Source of the DNA: Gammaproteobacteria bacterium
GTDB lineage: Bacteria > Pseudomonadota > Gammaproteobacteria > Pseudomonadales > Pseudohongiellaceae
Reading direction: 5' to 3'
DNA length: 43,440 bases
NCBI GenBank assembly: GCA_002731775.1
Contig: PCCP01000061.1
Location: forward strand, 9,388-52,827
The translations under genes and the position numbers were made by a program. Positions 34,896 through 43,440 of this stretch are shown here, in pieces; within the stretch, counting starts at the first letter, position 1, and the number at the start of each line of letters is the position of its first letter. The notes beneath the pieces were generated by a model that worked only from the letters and a program-made list of their open reading frames with translations, was not told where the DNA came from and did no database searches.

Positions 34896-35019
34896 CCCCC
34901 ATTACCACGATCCATTCCATCACCAAATCAAACTGGTTTTTCTCCGAGAAGTAAAGCTGCTACCCTAGCTGAAAGTCAGGATCACGGCTCTGTTTGCCCA
35001 GCCAGGTTAGGTGTACGCT

Positions 35020-36495
35020 ATGGGACTGGAAATAGAAAACACGGAATTCACTGCTGAAGATTTCAGCAATTTCAGTGAATTGCTCCGAACCAACCTGCAG
35101 GCGCTGGAATCGATGCTGGCAAGGCCCGGATTTGGCGCGGGTGACTTGTCTTTCGGTGCCGAGTTGGAACTGTACATTGTCGATAGCGAAGGCCGGCCTC
35201 TGCATATCAACCAGGAAATCATCGAAAAGTTGGATGACCCACAACTTACCCTGGAGTTGAATCGCTACAACCTTGAATACAACTTCAGTCCTTATCTGCT
35301 TAAAGACAAATGCTTTGGTGCAACTCAGAACGAGGCCCTCGCTGCGATCAAGAAAATCAATGCCTGTGCCGCCGCCTGGGATGGATCCATAGTACCCATC
35401 GGCATCCTGCCAACGCTGGAACAATCTGACACTGGCTATCATGCCATGACCAAACTGCGACGCTTCGAAGCGATCACCAGGGAACTAACGGACTTGCGCG
35501 GCGGCCCATTTACCATCGCCATTGAAGGCGAAGAAACCCTACAACTGGCCATGGAGGATGTCACCCTGGAGGGGGCCAACACCTCATTTCAGATTCACCT
35601 GAGAGTCCCCACCGATGAATTTGCAGATTTTTATAATGCGCTACAACTGGTGACACCGTTGGTGGTCGCCATGGCCGCAAACTCGCCAACCCTGTTCGGT
35701 CACAGACTCTGGCAGGAAACCCGTATCCCCCTGTTCAAACAGTCGATCGACTGTCGGCCCAACGATACCCTGCACCCTATTCCCGCCCGGGTTAATTTTG
35801 GTAATAACTGGGTCAGAGAAGGTGCCTTCGAGTTGTTTGCGGAGGCGGTACTCCTGTATCGACCCATCTTGCCAAATTGCAGCGATGAAGATGCCCTCGC
35901 CGTGCTAAGAAATGGCGGCACACCACAGCTTCATGAACTGAGGCTGCATCAGGGATCGATCTGGCTTTGGAATCGCCCGGTATTCGACCCGGTCGATGGT
36001 GGCCATTTGCGCATCGAATTGCGCGCCTTCCCGGCCGGACCCAGTATCGTCGACATGCTGGCAAACGCAGCCCTGGCCATCGGCCTGGCAAAACTGTTGC
36101 AGCCCACTATCAGGGAATTATTGCCTGCCATTCCTTTTACCTATTGCACCGCCAATTTTTATAGGGCTGCGCAAAAGGGCATGGACGCTGAGTTATTCTG
36201 GCCTTCTCTGAATCAGAGCCAACCGGAGTATTCCGCGGTGCCGCAGATACTGGAGTCGCTGATTCCGAAAATACCGGAGCAACTGCTTGGCATGGGCTTT
36301 ATCGAAGCAGACTTTATGCCACTGATCCAGGTAATAGAAGAGCGATTGCAGACCCGTCAGAACGGTGCGCAGTGGCAACTACAAAAGCTCGCCGAATTAC
36401 GCCAGGACATGCCCAAGCGAGAAGCCCTGGTATCCATGCTGCAGCAGTATCAACGTAACAGTGCCGCCAATATCCCGGTCGCGCAGTGGTTATAG
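35020..36495 (+). CDS. GCS2-family glutamate--cysteine ligase-like carboxylate-amine ligase
   Basis: ATP-dependent ligase of the GCS2 superfamily, which joins an amine to a glutamate-type carboxylate. Visible blocks are FGAELELYIVDSEGRPL (Mg/ATP-binding glutamates), ELNRYNLEYNFSPYLL, TIAIEGEETLQLAMEDVTLE, the substrate-pocket block ANTSFQIHLRVP, and a late arginine-rich strand GGHLRIELRAFPAGPSIVDM. At 491 residues it is longer than YbdK-type members and may be a distinct subgroup. Start chosen at ATG 35020 because TAGG lies close upstream; a GTG nine bases earlier is open. The M14 enzyme follows 17 bases later. Whether the product is gamma-glutamylcysteine or another amide is not known. Confidence 0.78.
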   Translation: MGLEIENTEFTAEDFSNFSELLRTNLQALESMLARPGFGAGDLSFGAELELYIVDSEGRPLHINQEIIEKLDDPQLTLELNRYNLEYNFSPYLLKDKCFGATQNEALAAIKKINACAAAWDGSIVPIGILPTLEQSDTGYHAMTKLRRFEAITRELTDLRGGPFTIAIEGEETLQLAMEDVTLEGANTSFQIHLRVPTDEFADFYNALQLVTPLVVAMAANSPTLFGHRLWQETRIPLFKQSIDCRPNDTLHPIPARVNFGNNWVREGAFELFAEAVLLYRPILPNCSDEDALAVLRNGGTPQLHELRLHQGSIWLWNRPVFDPVDGGHLRIELRAFPAGPSIVDMLANAALAIGLAKLLQPTIRELLPAIPFTYCTANFYRAAQKGMDAELFWPSLNQSQPEYSAVPQILESLIPKIPEQLLGMGFIEADFMPLIQVIEERLQTRQNGAQWQLQKLAELRQDMPKREALVSMLQQYQRNSAANIPVAQWL

Positions 36496-36512
36496 ATCGG
36501 GGCAATAAATAA

Positions 36513-37577
36513 ATGGAGCATGCAAGCGCAAGCGATTTCAATGGATTTCATCATTGGAAAAACCCTGATCGCCAGAGCATTGGGGAGACGACCCTCGAAT
36601 TTTTGAAAAAGCTGCCCGGTCCTACTCACATTCACATCTCGGGCAAGGACCCCAGTCGCTGTCGCGCAGTAGTGACCTTATTACATGGCAACGAACCCTC
36701 TGGTTTGCACGCCATCCACGAAATGCTAAAACGCCGTATAGAACCGGCGGTAGATATTCACTATTTCATTCCCAGCGTCGACGCAGCGAAGCAGGCACCG
36801 GGATTTATCTACCGCATGTTGCCGCACCACAAAGACCTCAATCGCTGTTTCAGTCCCCCCTATGGCGAGTCGGAGCAGGATAAATTGGCGCAGGAACTTC
36901 TGCGTATCCTGGTCGCCCAGGCACCGGAGTGTGTAATCGATATTCATAACACCTCCGGCTCGAGCCCGCCGTTTGGAGTCACCACATTTATGAATGAGCG
37001 TCACGAAGCGCTGGTTTCATTATTTACCCACCGTATGATAGTCACCGATTTATTGCTTGGCTCTCTGATGGAAATAAGTGAGTCGATGATGCCAACCGTA
37101 ACTATCGAATGTGGCGGCGCCCAGGACCCCGAATCCAATTTATTGGCCACCGCGGGGCTCAACAAGTACACCAGCTACGAAAACGTATTGACACTGGGTC
37201 ACACCGATATGTCCCTGGAATTTTTCCACAACCCCATACGTCTTGAACTCGTCGAGGGCAGCGATATAGCTTATGGAGATCATTGTCTCCTGGACGATGG
37301 GGTGACGCTGCTACCAGGGATCGAACACTTCAATTTTGGCTTCGTATCCGCCCAGACACAGCTGGGTTTCATCTCTGGCGAACTCAGTAATTGTCTACAG
37401 GCGAATGATCCTAATGGCGAGGAAAAATTGCTGGACTACTTTCGCACAGTCGACGGCGAGCTATACCCCACCAGAAGAATAAAACTTTTCATGGTGACTA
37501 CCAATCCGGAAATTGCGCGCAAAGACTGCCTGTTCTACCTGGTTGAGGCCAATGCCAGTTCTGAGGTCTCGGATTAA
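36513..37577 (+). CDS. Succinylglutamate desuccinylase/aspartoacylase family M14 zinc hydrolase
   Basis: Zinc-dependent amidase of the AstE/AspA group, which removes acyl groups from amino-acid-like amides. The 354-residue protein has zinc ligands H58 and E61 in LLHGNEPSG and H145 in VIDIHNTSGSSPPFG, the DLNRCF block (108-113) that binds the substrate carboxylate, and the likely catalytic E199 in TVTIECGG. A C-terminal beta-rich domain (about 240-340) follows. It lies 17 bases after the GCS2-type ligase, surely one operon. A ligase beside a hydrolase of the same sort of amide bond suggests a linked pathway or turnover cycle; the amide is unknown. No arginine-succinyltransferase pathway genes are nearby, so it is probably not AstE proper. 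Confidence 0.8.
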   Translation: MEHASASDFNGFHHWKNPDRQSIGETTLEFLKKLPGPTHIHISGKDPSRCRAVVTLLHGNEPSGLHAIHEMLKRRIEPAVDIHYFIPSVDAAKQAPGFIYRMLPHHKDLNRCFSPPYGESEQDKLAQELLRILVAQAPECVIDIHNTSGSSPPFGVTTFMNERHEALVSLFTHRMIVTDLLLGSLMEISESMMPTVTIECGGAQDPESNLLATAGLNKYTSYENVLTLGHTDMSLEFFHNPIRLELVEGSDIAYGDHCLLDDGVTLLPGIEHFNFGFVSAQTQLGFISGELSNCLQANDPNGEEKLLDYFRTVDGELYPTRRIKLFMVTTNPEIARKDCLFYLVEANASSEVSD

Positions 37578-37718
37578 CTGTGATCGACAGCGGACAAGGC
37601 CGTTCCCATTACCTTCGTGACAGTTAGTCTGCAATCGATGAAACCACACTCACCAACCCAGCCCTGGCGCTGCGCGATGACTAACCAGGAAGCCTCTTAA
37701 TGGCAATGTCTATGGCCT

Positions 37719-38990
37719 TCAGAGGGGATATAGTACCACCGGCAATTTTGAGTAGCCTTTGACGAAACTGGAATAGATGCGTTCGGGTTCCCCCACCACT
37801 TCCACTTGCTGGAAGCGTTGCATGATCTCTTCCCACAGAATTCTCAGTTGCATTTCTGCCAGACGATTACCCATGCAGCGATGCAAGCCGAAACCAAAGG
37901 ACAAATGCTGCCGGGCGTGGAGTCGGTCGATCCAGAAGTCATTGGCACGTTCGATCACCTCTTCGTCACGATTGCCCGATGCATACCACATGACGACCTT
38001 GTCGCCGGCCTTGATCTGCTTGTCTCGCAGCACCGTATCTACCCTGGCAGTACGCCGCATGTACGCCAGTGGTGTCTGCCAACGAATAATCTCGCAAATC
38101 ATATTGGGAATCACGCTGGGATCGGCTCTTAGTTTGTCATACTCCCCGGGATTTTCATTTAATGCGACGACACCGCCGGACATCGAATTTCGTGTGGTGT
38201 CGTTGCCACCTACGATAAGGAGAATGATGTTGCCCAGGTACTCCATTGGCGGCATATTCCTGGTGGCCTCGGCGTGAGCGAGCATGGATACCAGATCATT
38301 TCCGCCTTCGAGATTGACGCGCTCATTCCACAGGCGCGTAAAATACGCGAGGCACTCCTGCATCGCCTCTCCCCGCTCCGCCTGGTTCTGGATGACACTG
38401 CCCCTGCCCGGAATTGCCGTGGCCACGTCGGACCAGTGCGTCAGCATGTGTCTGTCTTCGAAGGGAAAATCGAACAGTGTTGCCAGCATCTGTGTAGTGA
38501 GCTCAATTGAAACACGCTCTACCCAATCGATCTCCTCCAACAAAGGTAAGCCGTCGAGAATGGTGCAAACCCGTTGCCGTATTAAGCCCTCGAGATTTTT
38601 CAAATTTGCCGGTGCCACCACTCCCTGCACCACCCGCCGTTGTTCATCGTGCTTGGGTGGGTCCATCGAGATAAATGACGGGAAAGTGAATTCTTCGAAA
38701 CTATCGACGATGTTTATGGTTGGCTCCGAAGAATAAATCTCCGGCGAAGTGTCGACTTCCATGATGTCGTTATATTTCATCACCGACCAATATGGCCCTA
38801 CCGCGGAATTCTTGCAGTAATGCACAGGGTCTTCCTGGCGCAATCGCTCCATGAACGGCAGGAATTCGTTGGCTTGCCAGATACCAGGGTGAGACAAATC
38901 TATTTCATCCAGCGGCATCGAATAAGGATCCTTGCCGACCATGCTCCACTTGCTCTGCCCGAATTGAGGGCCCGTCGTGACTTCACTCAT
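37719..38990 (-). CDS. CYP153-type cytochrome P450 alkane hydroxylase
   Basis: Soluble bacterial P450 that hydroxylates the terminal carbon of medium-chain alkanes or fatty acids. The 423-residue protein has the I-helix motif LIVGGNDTTRNSMSGG, characteristic of CYP153, the ExxR motif EIIR in ICEIIRWQTPLAYMRR, and the heme signature FGFGLHRCMGNRLAE with C372 as thiolate ligand. The end EPERIYSSFVKGYSKLPV is also typical of CYP153. Start chosen at ATG 38990 (AGGA nine bases upstream); TTG at 38999 is less likely. Its redox partner ferredoxin is encoded 45 bases upstream on the same strand. Substrate is inferred from family. Confidence 0.9.
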   Translation of the reverse strand: MSEVTTGPQFGQSKWSMVGKDPYSMPLDEIDLSHPGIWQANEFLPFMERLRQEDPVHYCKNSAVGPYWSVMKYNDIMEVDTSPEIYSSEPTINIVDSFEEFTFPSFISMDPPKHDEQRRVVQGVVAPANLKNLEGLIRQRVCTILDGLPLLEEIDWVERVSIELTTQMLATLFDFPFEDRHMLTHWSDVATAIPGRGSVIQNQAERGEAMQECLAYFTRLWNERVNLEGGNDLVSMLAHAEATRNMPPMEYLGNIILLIVGGNDTTRNSMSGGVVALNENPGEYDKLRADPSVIPNMICEIIRWQTPLAYMRRTARVDTVLRDKQIKAGDKVVMWYASGNRDEEVIERANDFWIDRLHARQHLSFGFGLHRCMGNRLAEMQLRILWEEIMQRFQQVEVVGEPERIYSSFVKGYSKLPVVLYPL

Positions 38991-39035
38991 AGTATTCAAT
39001 CCTCGCTGGAAGATTAGTGCGCATCAAGCTGTGGT

Positions 39036-39356
39036 TCAAAATTGAAATTCAGGCGTAGTGACAACCAGGCCGTCCAGTTTCTCGGTGACCGGCAGCTGGC
39101 AAGACAGGCGTGAATTAGCTTGGCGGTCCGTGCTCAGACTCAGCATAGCCTCTTCCGCCGGATTCATAGCATCTAGCTTATCCAGCCACTGCGCATCGAC
39201 GTAGACATGACAGGTGGCACAAGAACAAGACCCGCCACAGTCGGCGTCGATACCCGGGACGCCATTGCTGACAGCCGCCTGCATAACTGAGCTTCCGATG
39301 TCGACCGCGACTGGATGCTCGGTACCATCATGTTCAATAAATAAAATGTTAACCAT
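39036..39356 (-). CDS. 2Fe-2S ferredoxin, adrenodoxin/putidaredoxin type
   Basis: Electron carrier for the adjacent P450. The 106-residue protein has the ligand pattern C40-x5-C46-x2-C49 and distal C86, the normal adrenodoxin-type arrangement, plus an extra cysteine at 44. Surrounding blocks are DADCGGSCSCATCHVYV and RLSCQLPVTEKLDGL. Start chosen at ATG 39356 (MVNILFIEHDG), with AAGG ten bases upstream; an ATG nine bases earlier is too close to it. Upstream of the CYP153 gene with a 45-base gap. No ferredoxin reductase is encoded in the window. Confidence 0.92.
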   Translation of the reverse strand: MVNILFIEHDGTEHPVAVDIGSSVMQAAVSNGVPGIDADCGGSCSCATCHVYVDAQWLDKLDAMNPAEEAMLSLSTDRQANSRLSCQLPVTEKLDGLVVTTPEFQF

Positions 39357-39478
39357 GTATGCCATACCTTTCTGAGCTGCTGTGAGCACGCAACCATAGC
39401 AAGATGTGGCGCCAAGAAAAAGCCCTGATTGATGTCGCTTCCCCGGCCAGGGTTGCACCGGAATCGGGACGGTAGTTG

Positions 39479-39495
39479 CAAGCCAGGGTGGCTTG
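39479..39495. promoter_or_regulatory. Inverted repeat between ferredoxin and DUF47 genes
   Basis: CAAGCC and GGCTTG flank AGGGT, a perfect 6-bp dyad in the 282-base divergent gap, 123 bases upstream of the ferredoxin start. It could be an operator for the P450/ferredoxin pair. Nothing else clear is seen in the gap. Confidence 0.25.
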
Positions 39496-39638
39496 TTGGG
39501 TCGCTGCGAGTTATTCTGCAGCGGTTTCATCATGCTTGGATTTCTGCACCGAATTTTGGCGCTTATTTTCCTGCAATTCTCTGGTTCTACCATCGAGACA
39601 GTGTTCTAATACGCCCCGCAACCACGAGGAACACAGTC

Positions 39639-40313
39639 ATGCCCATTCCCATAAGCGCGCTCTTTGGCCGCTCGCCCATTCGACCTATCCAGGAACATAT
39701 GGCCAAGGCGCAATTATGTGTGGTGATCCTGGGAGATTTTCTGGAAGCGAGCTTCGCTAAGGACTGGCAAAAAGCGGAGATGCTTCAACAGGCGATTCGC
39801 GCCGCGGAAAACGAAGCGGACGACCTGAAAAGCAATGTCCGCAGCCACCTACCTAAGAGTTTACTACTTCCAGTACCACGCACCGATTTGCTGGAGCTGC
39901 TAAGCATTCAGGATCGTCTCGCCAACACTGCAAAAGATGTTGCCGGACTGATGCTCGGTCGACGCATGCAGATACCTGACAGCCTGCAAGAACTGGTGAA
40001 GCAGCACTACCAGCTTAGCCTGAAAACCTCGGAACAAGCACTAGAGGGAATTAACGAACTGGACGAATTACTGGAAACCGGATTTCGTGGCAAGGAAGTC
40101 GACCTGGTTGAAAAACTGATTGTCGATCTCGATGCGATCGAACATAAAAGCGACCTCAGCCAAATCACATTACGAGCTGAACTTTACGAACTGGAAGACT
40201 CCTTACCTCCGGTGGACGTTGTATTTTTATACACGGTGATCTCATGGATCGGAAAAATCGCCGACATCTCGGAAAAAATAGGTAGTCGTCTGCTGATTCT
40301 CATGGCGCGCTAA
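39639..40313 (+). CDS. DUF47/PhoU-like phosphate transport regulator
   Basis: Helical-bundle protein of the DUF47 (PhoU-related) family, encoded beside Pit-type phosphate carriers and thought to control them. The 224-residue protein has the N-terminal block MPISALFGRSPIRPIQEHM, the E-x-x-A-D-D segment AAENEADDLKSNVRSHLPKSLLLPVPRTDLLELL (seen in parts), which contains the family's metal-binding acidic residues, and the later IEHKSDLSQI and YTVISWIGKIADISEKIGSRL. Start chosen at ATG 39639 because AGGA lies eight bases before it. It is followed 34 bases later by the PiT gene and is surely co-transcribed. Confidence 0.92.
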   Translation: MPIPISALFGRSPIRPIQEHMAKAQLCVVILGDFLEASFAKDWQKAEMLQQAIRAAENEADDLKSNVRSHLPKSLLLPVPRTDLLELLSIQDRLANTAKDVAGLMLGRRMQIPDSLQELVKQHYQLSLKTSEQALEGINELDELLETGFRGKEVDLVEKLIVDLDAIEHKSDLSQITLRAELYELEDSLPPVDVVFLYTVISWIGKIADISEKIGSRLLILMAR

Positions 40314-40347
40314 AAACTATAACAACCAACACCAGGTAGAGTTCTCA

Positions 40348-41622
40348 ATGTCAGAAATCATCTCACAATATGGCATGATATTTTTAATGATGGCCTGCCT
40401 GTTTGGCTTTTTCATGGCCTGGGGTGTCGGCGCCAACGATGTTGCCAACGCCATGGGAACATCGGTAGGCGCGAAGGCAGTCACCATCAAGCAGGCCATA
40501 CTAATTGCGATGGTGTTTGAATTTGCCGGTGCCTACCTCGCCGGTGGCGACGTCACTTCCACCATCAGAAGCGGCATCATCGATATAGAAAAAGCCGGCT
40601 TCTCCGACTCTCCCGAGTTGCTTGTATACGGCATGCTGTCCTCTCTTCTTGCTGCAGGCATCTGGCTGCTCATCGCCTCCAAAAATGGCTGGCCGGTGTC
40701 AACCACACACTCGATCATCGGCGCGATCGTCGGCTTCGCCGTGGTTGGAATTTCCACCGACGCCGTGGTATGGAGCAAGGTGTGGTCGATCGTCGCCAGT
40801 TGGATTGTGTCGCCGATGTGCTCCGGTATTCTCGCTTTTTACATCTTTCGCAGCGTACAGAAGTTGATACTGGATACCGAAGACCCCTTCATGAATGCCA
40901 AGAAATATGTGCCCCTGTATATTTTTCTCGTCGGTTTCATCATCGGCATGGTGACACTGGTTAAGGGGCTACGTCACGTGGGCATGGATATTACTTTTTC
41001 CCAGAGTGCAATCTATGCCGTCGGTATTGGCCTTGTGGTGATGGTTGGCGGCATTTTAATGCTCAGAACAATAAAGCTGGTCCCTGCTCAAAACGTGACT
41101 TTTCACTTCGCTAGTGTCGAAAGAGTATTCGGCGTACTGATGATATTCACCGCCTGCTCCATGGCCTTCGCCCATGGCTCCAATGATGTTGCTAACGCGA
41201 TCGGTCCCCTGGCCGCAGTCGCCGGCATCGTTAGCAGCGGTGGCGTTTTCGCCAGTGAATCCGCATTGCCCGTGTGGATTTTGCTGCTGGGTGGCATCGG
41301 CATCGTCGTCGGACTCGCCACCTGGGGCTATAAGGTCATGGCGACCATCGGCAGAAACATTACCGAACTCACACCCAGCCGCGGTTTCGCGGCGGAACTT
41401 GCGGCCGCAACCACCGTGGTTGTGGCATCGGGAACAGGCATCCCTGTCTCCACCACGCACACGCTGGTCGGCGCGGTATTGGGGGTCGGCCTGGCGCGGG
41501 GAATTGGCGCAATCAATTTGACCGTGGTGGGGAAAATATTCCTGTCCTGGGTCGTCACCCTGCCGGCGGGCGCGGCGCTCTCGATCCTGTTTTTCTTTTT
41601 GTTTCGAGGGATCTTCGGTTAG
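40348..41622 (+). CDS. PiT-family inorganic phosphate transporter
   Basis: Low-affinity phosphate/cation symporter in the inner membrane. The 424-residue protein has about 11 helices and the two inverted-repeat signatures of the family: WGVGANDVANAMGTSVGAKAV near the N-terminus (residues about 25-45) and HGSNDVANAIGPLAAVAG near residue 275. The related VSTTHSIIGAIVG and VSTTHTLVGAVLG segments carry the family's conserved serine/threonine pairs. Length matches the bacterial PiT/SLC20 group that pairs with DUF47 proteins rather than E. coli PitA. AGGTAGAG precedes the ATG. It is convergent with the acyl-CoA ligase (28-base gap). Confidence 0.94.
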   Translation: MSEIISQYGMIFLMMACLFGFFMAWGVGANDVANAMGTSVGAKAVTIKQAILIAMVFEFAGAYLAGGDVTSTIRSGIIDIEKAGFSDSPELLVYGMLSSLLAAGIWLLIASKNGWPVSTTHSIIGAIVGFAVVGISTDAVVWSKVWSIVASWIVSPMCSGILAFYIFRSVQKLILDTEDPFMNAKKYVPLYIFLVGFIIGMVTLVKGLRHVGMDITFSQSAIYAVGIGLVVMVGGILMLRTIKLVPAQNVTFHFASVERVFGVLMIFTACSMAFAHGSNDVANAIGPLAAVAGIVSSGGVFASESALPVWILLLGGIGIVVGLATWGYKVMATIGRNITELTPSRGFAAELAAATTVVVASGTGIPVSTTHTLVGAVLGVGLARGIGAINLTVVGKIFLSWVVTLPAGAALSILFFFLFRGIFG

Positions 41623-41650
41623 GGTAGCTCTGACCCAGACCACAACGAGA

Positions 41651-43222
41651 CTAATCGGCAGCAGGGCCCGGAAACTGTATGCGCAACTCCCGCTTTAACA
41701 CCTTGCCATTGGCATTGCGTGGAATCAGGTCGATAAAAACCACCGCCTTCGGTAACTTGAAACTACCCAGTTTGCCATCACAATGACCGAGGATGTCTTC
41801 AGCAGTGACACTATCGTGTTTACGCACGACAACCGCGAGCGGTGATTCCCCCCATTTCTCGCTGGGCTGACCAATAACCGCTACCTCAGCGACATCGGGG
41901 TGAGACAGGATCACATTTTCAATCTCCGCCGGGTACACGTTTTCACCACCCGAGATAATCATGTCCTTGATGCGATCCTGAATATAAATAAAACCCTCTG
42001 CATCGACTGAAGCCACATCGCCGGTACGGAGCCAGCCTTCAGGCGTTATAGTTTCCGCCGTCGCCTCGGGGCGATTCCAATATTCCAGCATGACGTGGCG
42101 CCCGCTTATCCAGACCTCTCCCTGAACTCCCGGCGCGCAGTCATCACCCGCTCCATCGACTACCCTTGCTTCGGTGTGAAAAAATGCGCGTCCGGTTGAA
42201 CCAATTTTAGTCAATGCATTTTCCGCGCTGATGACACAGGCGGGGCCGCAACTTTCGGTCAGGCCGTAGATCTGATGGATGTCTACACCGATGTCTGCAT
42301 ACTTTTGAATGAGATTGACTGGCAGTGGCGACGCCCCGCTTTGAATCCAGCGCACCGACGAATAATCGTATTGAGCGATATCCGGCAGCTGGATCATGAA
42401 ATTCAGCATCGCCGGCACCAGCAAGGAATTTCCGATCTTCTCTTCCTGGATTAACTCCCAGGCTCGCACCGGATCGAATTCTCTCATGACTACACTGGTG
42501 ACGCCGCGATACACATTCAAGGTCAGGGGAACCAGCGAACCAACATGAAATAGGGGCAGCGCTACCAGATAGCGGTCGGCATCGCGCAGGTCACATGAGG
42601 CGGCAAAGGTGAACAATGCCCACAGTGATGTGTTGTGAGAATGCACCACACCCTTGGGTAAACCGGTAGTGCCGGACGTGTACATGATGTAGAGCAATTC
42701 ATCATCGCAGGCGCCCACGACCGGTTCGTCGTCGACGGCGGCATCTCGAATTGATACATAGTCTCTCACTACGTTTTTGCAAAAATCATCAGACACATCC
42801 CCGGCTGCATTGGTGTTCGCAACCTGGATCCAGTTACACACCTCAGTCTTGTCGCCACGACCATGCAGATCACTCATCATGTCAATGAATTCTGCGCCGA
42901 AGACAAGCGTCGTCGAACCGCTGTCCTTGAGAATATATTCAAGCTCATCCGGCACCAGACGCCAGTTGAGGGGAACAACGATGCCGCCGATCTTGGCGAT
43001 CGCGAAATAGGCTTCGACAAATTCGGCACTATTCATTAATGCGATCGCCACCCGATCGCCCGGACTCACACCCAGGCCCAGCAATGCATTCGCAATGCGG
43101 TTGCTGCGGCTATTCAGTTCTGCAAAATTGAGCCGCAGACCTGACTGGCTGTCTATGTAGGCTTCCCGGTCCGGGTTGATGGTAGCTCTCTTGGTAAGCA
43201 AGAGACCGATATTATTTTTCAT
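41651..43222 (-). CDS. Fatty-acyl-CoA ligase (acyl-CoA synthetase, ANL superfamily)
   Basis: Activates a carboxylic acid to its CoA thioester through an acyl-AMP. The 523-residue protein has the AMP-binding motif YIMYTSGTTGLPKGVVHSH, the A5 motif IYGLTESCGPACV, A7 GWLRTGDVASVD, the hinge motif RIKDMIISGGENVYPAEIE and the catalytic lysine in PRNANGKVLKREL. The family includes medium- and long-chain fatty acid ligases; chain length cannot be fixed. AAAAATAA lies in the first codons, directly after the ATG, and the Shine-Dalgarno is weak. It may complete an oxidation route started by CYP153, though the two genes are not in one operon. Confidence 0.87.
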   Translation of the reverse strand: MKNNIGLLLTKRATINPDREAYIDSQSGLRLNFAELNSRSNRIANALLGLGVSPGDRVAIALMNSAEFVEAYFAIAKIGGIVVPLNWRLVPDELEYILKDSGSTTLVFGAEFIDMMSDLHGRGDKTEVCNWIQVANTNAAGDVSDDFCKNVVRDYVSIRDAAVDDEPVVGACDDELLYIMYTSGTTGLPKGVVHSHNTSLWALFTFAASCDLRDADRYLVALPLFHVGSLVPLTLNVYRGVTSVVMREFDPVRAWELIQEEKIGNSLLVPAMLNFMIQLPDIAQYDYSSVRWIQSGASPLPVNLIQKYADIGVDIHQIYGLTESCGPACVISAENALTKIGSTGRAFFHTEARVVDGAGDDCAPGVQGEVWISGRHVMLEYWNRPEATAETITPEGWLRTGDVASVDAEGFIYIQDRIKDMIISGGENVYPAEIENVILSHPDVAEVAVIGQPSEKWGESPLAVVVRKHDSVTAEDILGHCDGKLGSFKLPKAVVFIDLIPRNANGKVLKRELRIQFPGPAAD

Positions 43223-43440
43223 TATTTGCTTAAGCTAACACTCGAGTTGGTTGGGGAAATATGGCGGAAGAGGCAGGATCTTCCTCCACCTTCTAAGCGC
43301 CGTATTCTCTGGCCTACAGCGGTGACAGAGCCGCGTAAAACTCCTAAAGTGTAGCATAAAATGTAGCAAAAACTTGGGGTAGGCAGAAGGCCAGCTACCC
43401 TCCCCCTATATTACTAGCCCCAAAAATACCCCTTTAAAGA

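Noticed and set aside
41629-41637. CTCTGACCC between PiT and acyl-CoA ligase as a fourth dyad repeat copy.
   Set aside because: Only one arm is present, without the partner arm or inner sequence; likely chance.

Overview
The window is a chromosomal segment of a free-living gammaproteobacterium, probably an aerobic, possibly marine lineage related to but outside classical Pseudomonas. The evidence is gene order. The left third carries dksA, gluQ, a small membrane ORF, cbrA, cbrB, an A-rich non-coding stretch, pcnB, panB, panC and acs, which is essentially the order known from Pseudomonas. Two differences stand out: folK, normally next to pcnB, is absent, and a deoxynucleoside kinase sits in its place. 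Coding is dense, mostly on the plus strand up to about 20.7 kb and mixed after that. No rRNA, tRNA, CRISPR array, integrase or transposase gene was seen.

Layout. 1-5991: DksA (left end cut off), GluQ, a 58-residue CbrX-like membrane peptide, the SSF-type sensor kinase CbrA and its sigma-54 activator CbrB. 5992-6733: no protein gene, but at 6231-6500 an RNA-like unit with a sigma-70-like promoter, five A-rich AAnAAnAA clusters and a perfect 10-bp hairpin. It occupies the position of CrcZ, the Hfq/Crc-sequestering RNA of Pseudomonas. 6734-12641: PcnB, deoxynucleoside kinase, PanB, PanC and acetyl-CoA synthetase. 12737-19418: a DUF58, transglutaminase, MoxR and TPR operon. 19469-20686: a Bcr/CflA-type exporter. 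20692-23181: an N-acetylmuramoyl-L-alanine amidase lipoprotein and a Tat-exported FAD oxidoreductase, separated and bordered by three 48-60 bp dyad repeats of the GGGGTCAGA...TCTGACCCC type. 23202-25139: a periplasmic PQQ dehydrogenase.

The right half holds the selenocysteine genes selA (minus) and selB (plus), separated by a 2-hydroxyacid dehydrogenase, an M48 metalloprotease with its LemA partner, and an LctP-type lactate permease. Next come a GCS2-family ligase with an AstE/aspartoacylase-family M14 enzyme, a CYP153-type P450 with its 2Fe-2S ferredoxin, a DUF47/PiT phosphate-uptake pair, and a fatty-acyl-CoA ligase.

How the genes may work together. CYP153, ferredoxin and acyl-CoA ligase, perhaps with the PQQ dehydrogenase, suggest growth on alkanes or fatty acids. 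Acs and the lactate permease suggest use of acetate and lactate. CbrAB plus the CrcZ-like RNA would be the master switch for such secondary carbon sources. AAnAAnAA motifs overlap the translation starts of the lactate permease, the PQQ dehydrogenase and the acyl-CoA ligase, as expected if an Hfq/Crc-like system represses them and the RNA relieves repression. This regulatory reading is inference and is the most interesting proposal here. The selB start is also unusual: an 8-residue leader peptide ends in a UGA that overlaps the selB AUG.
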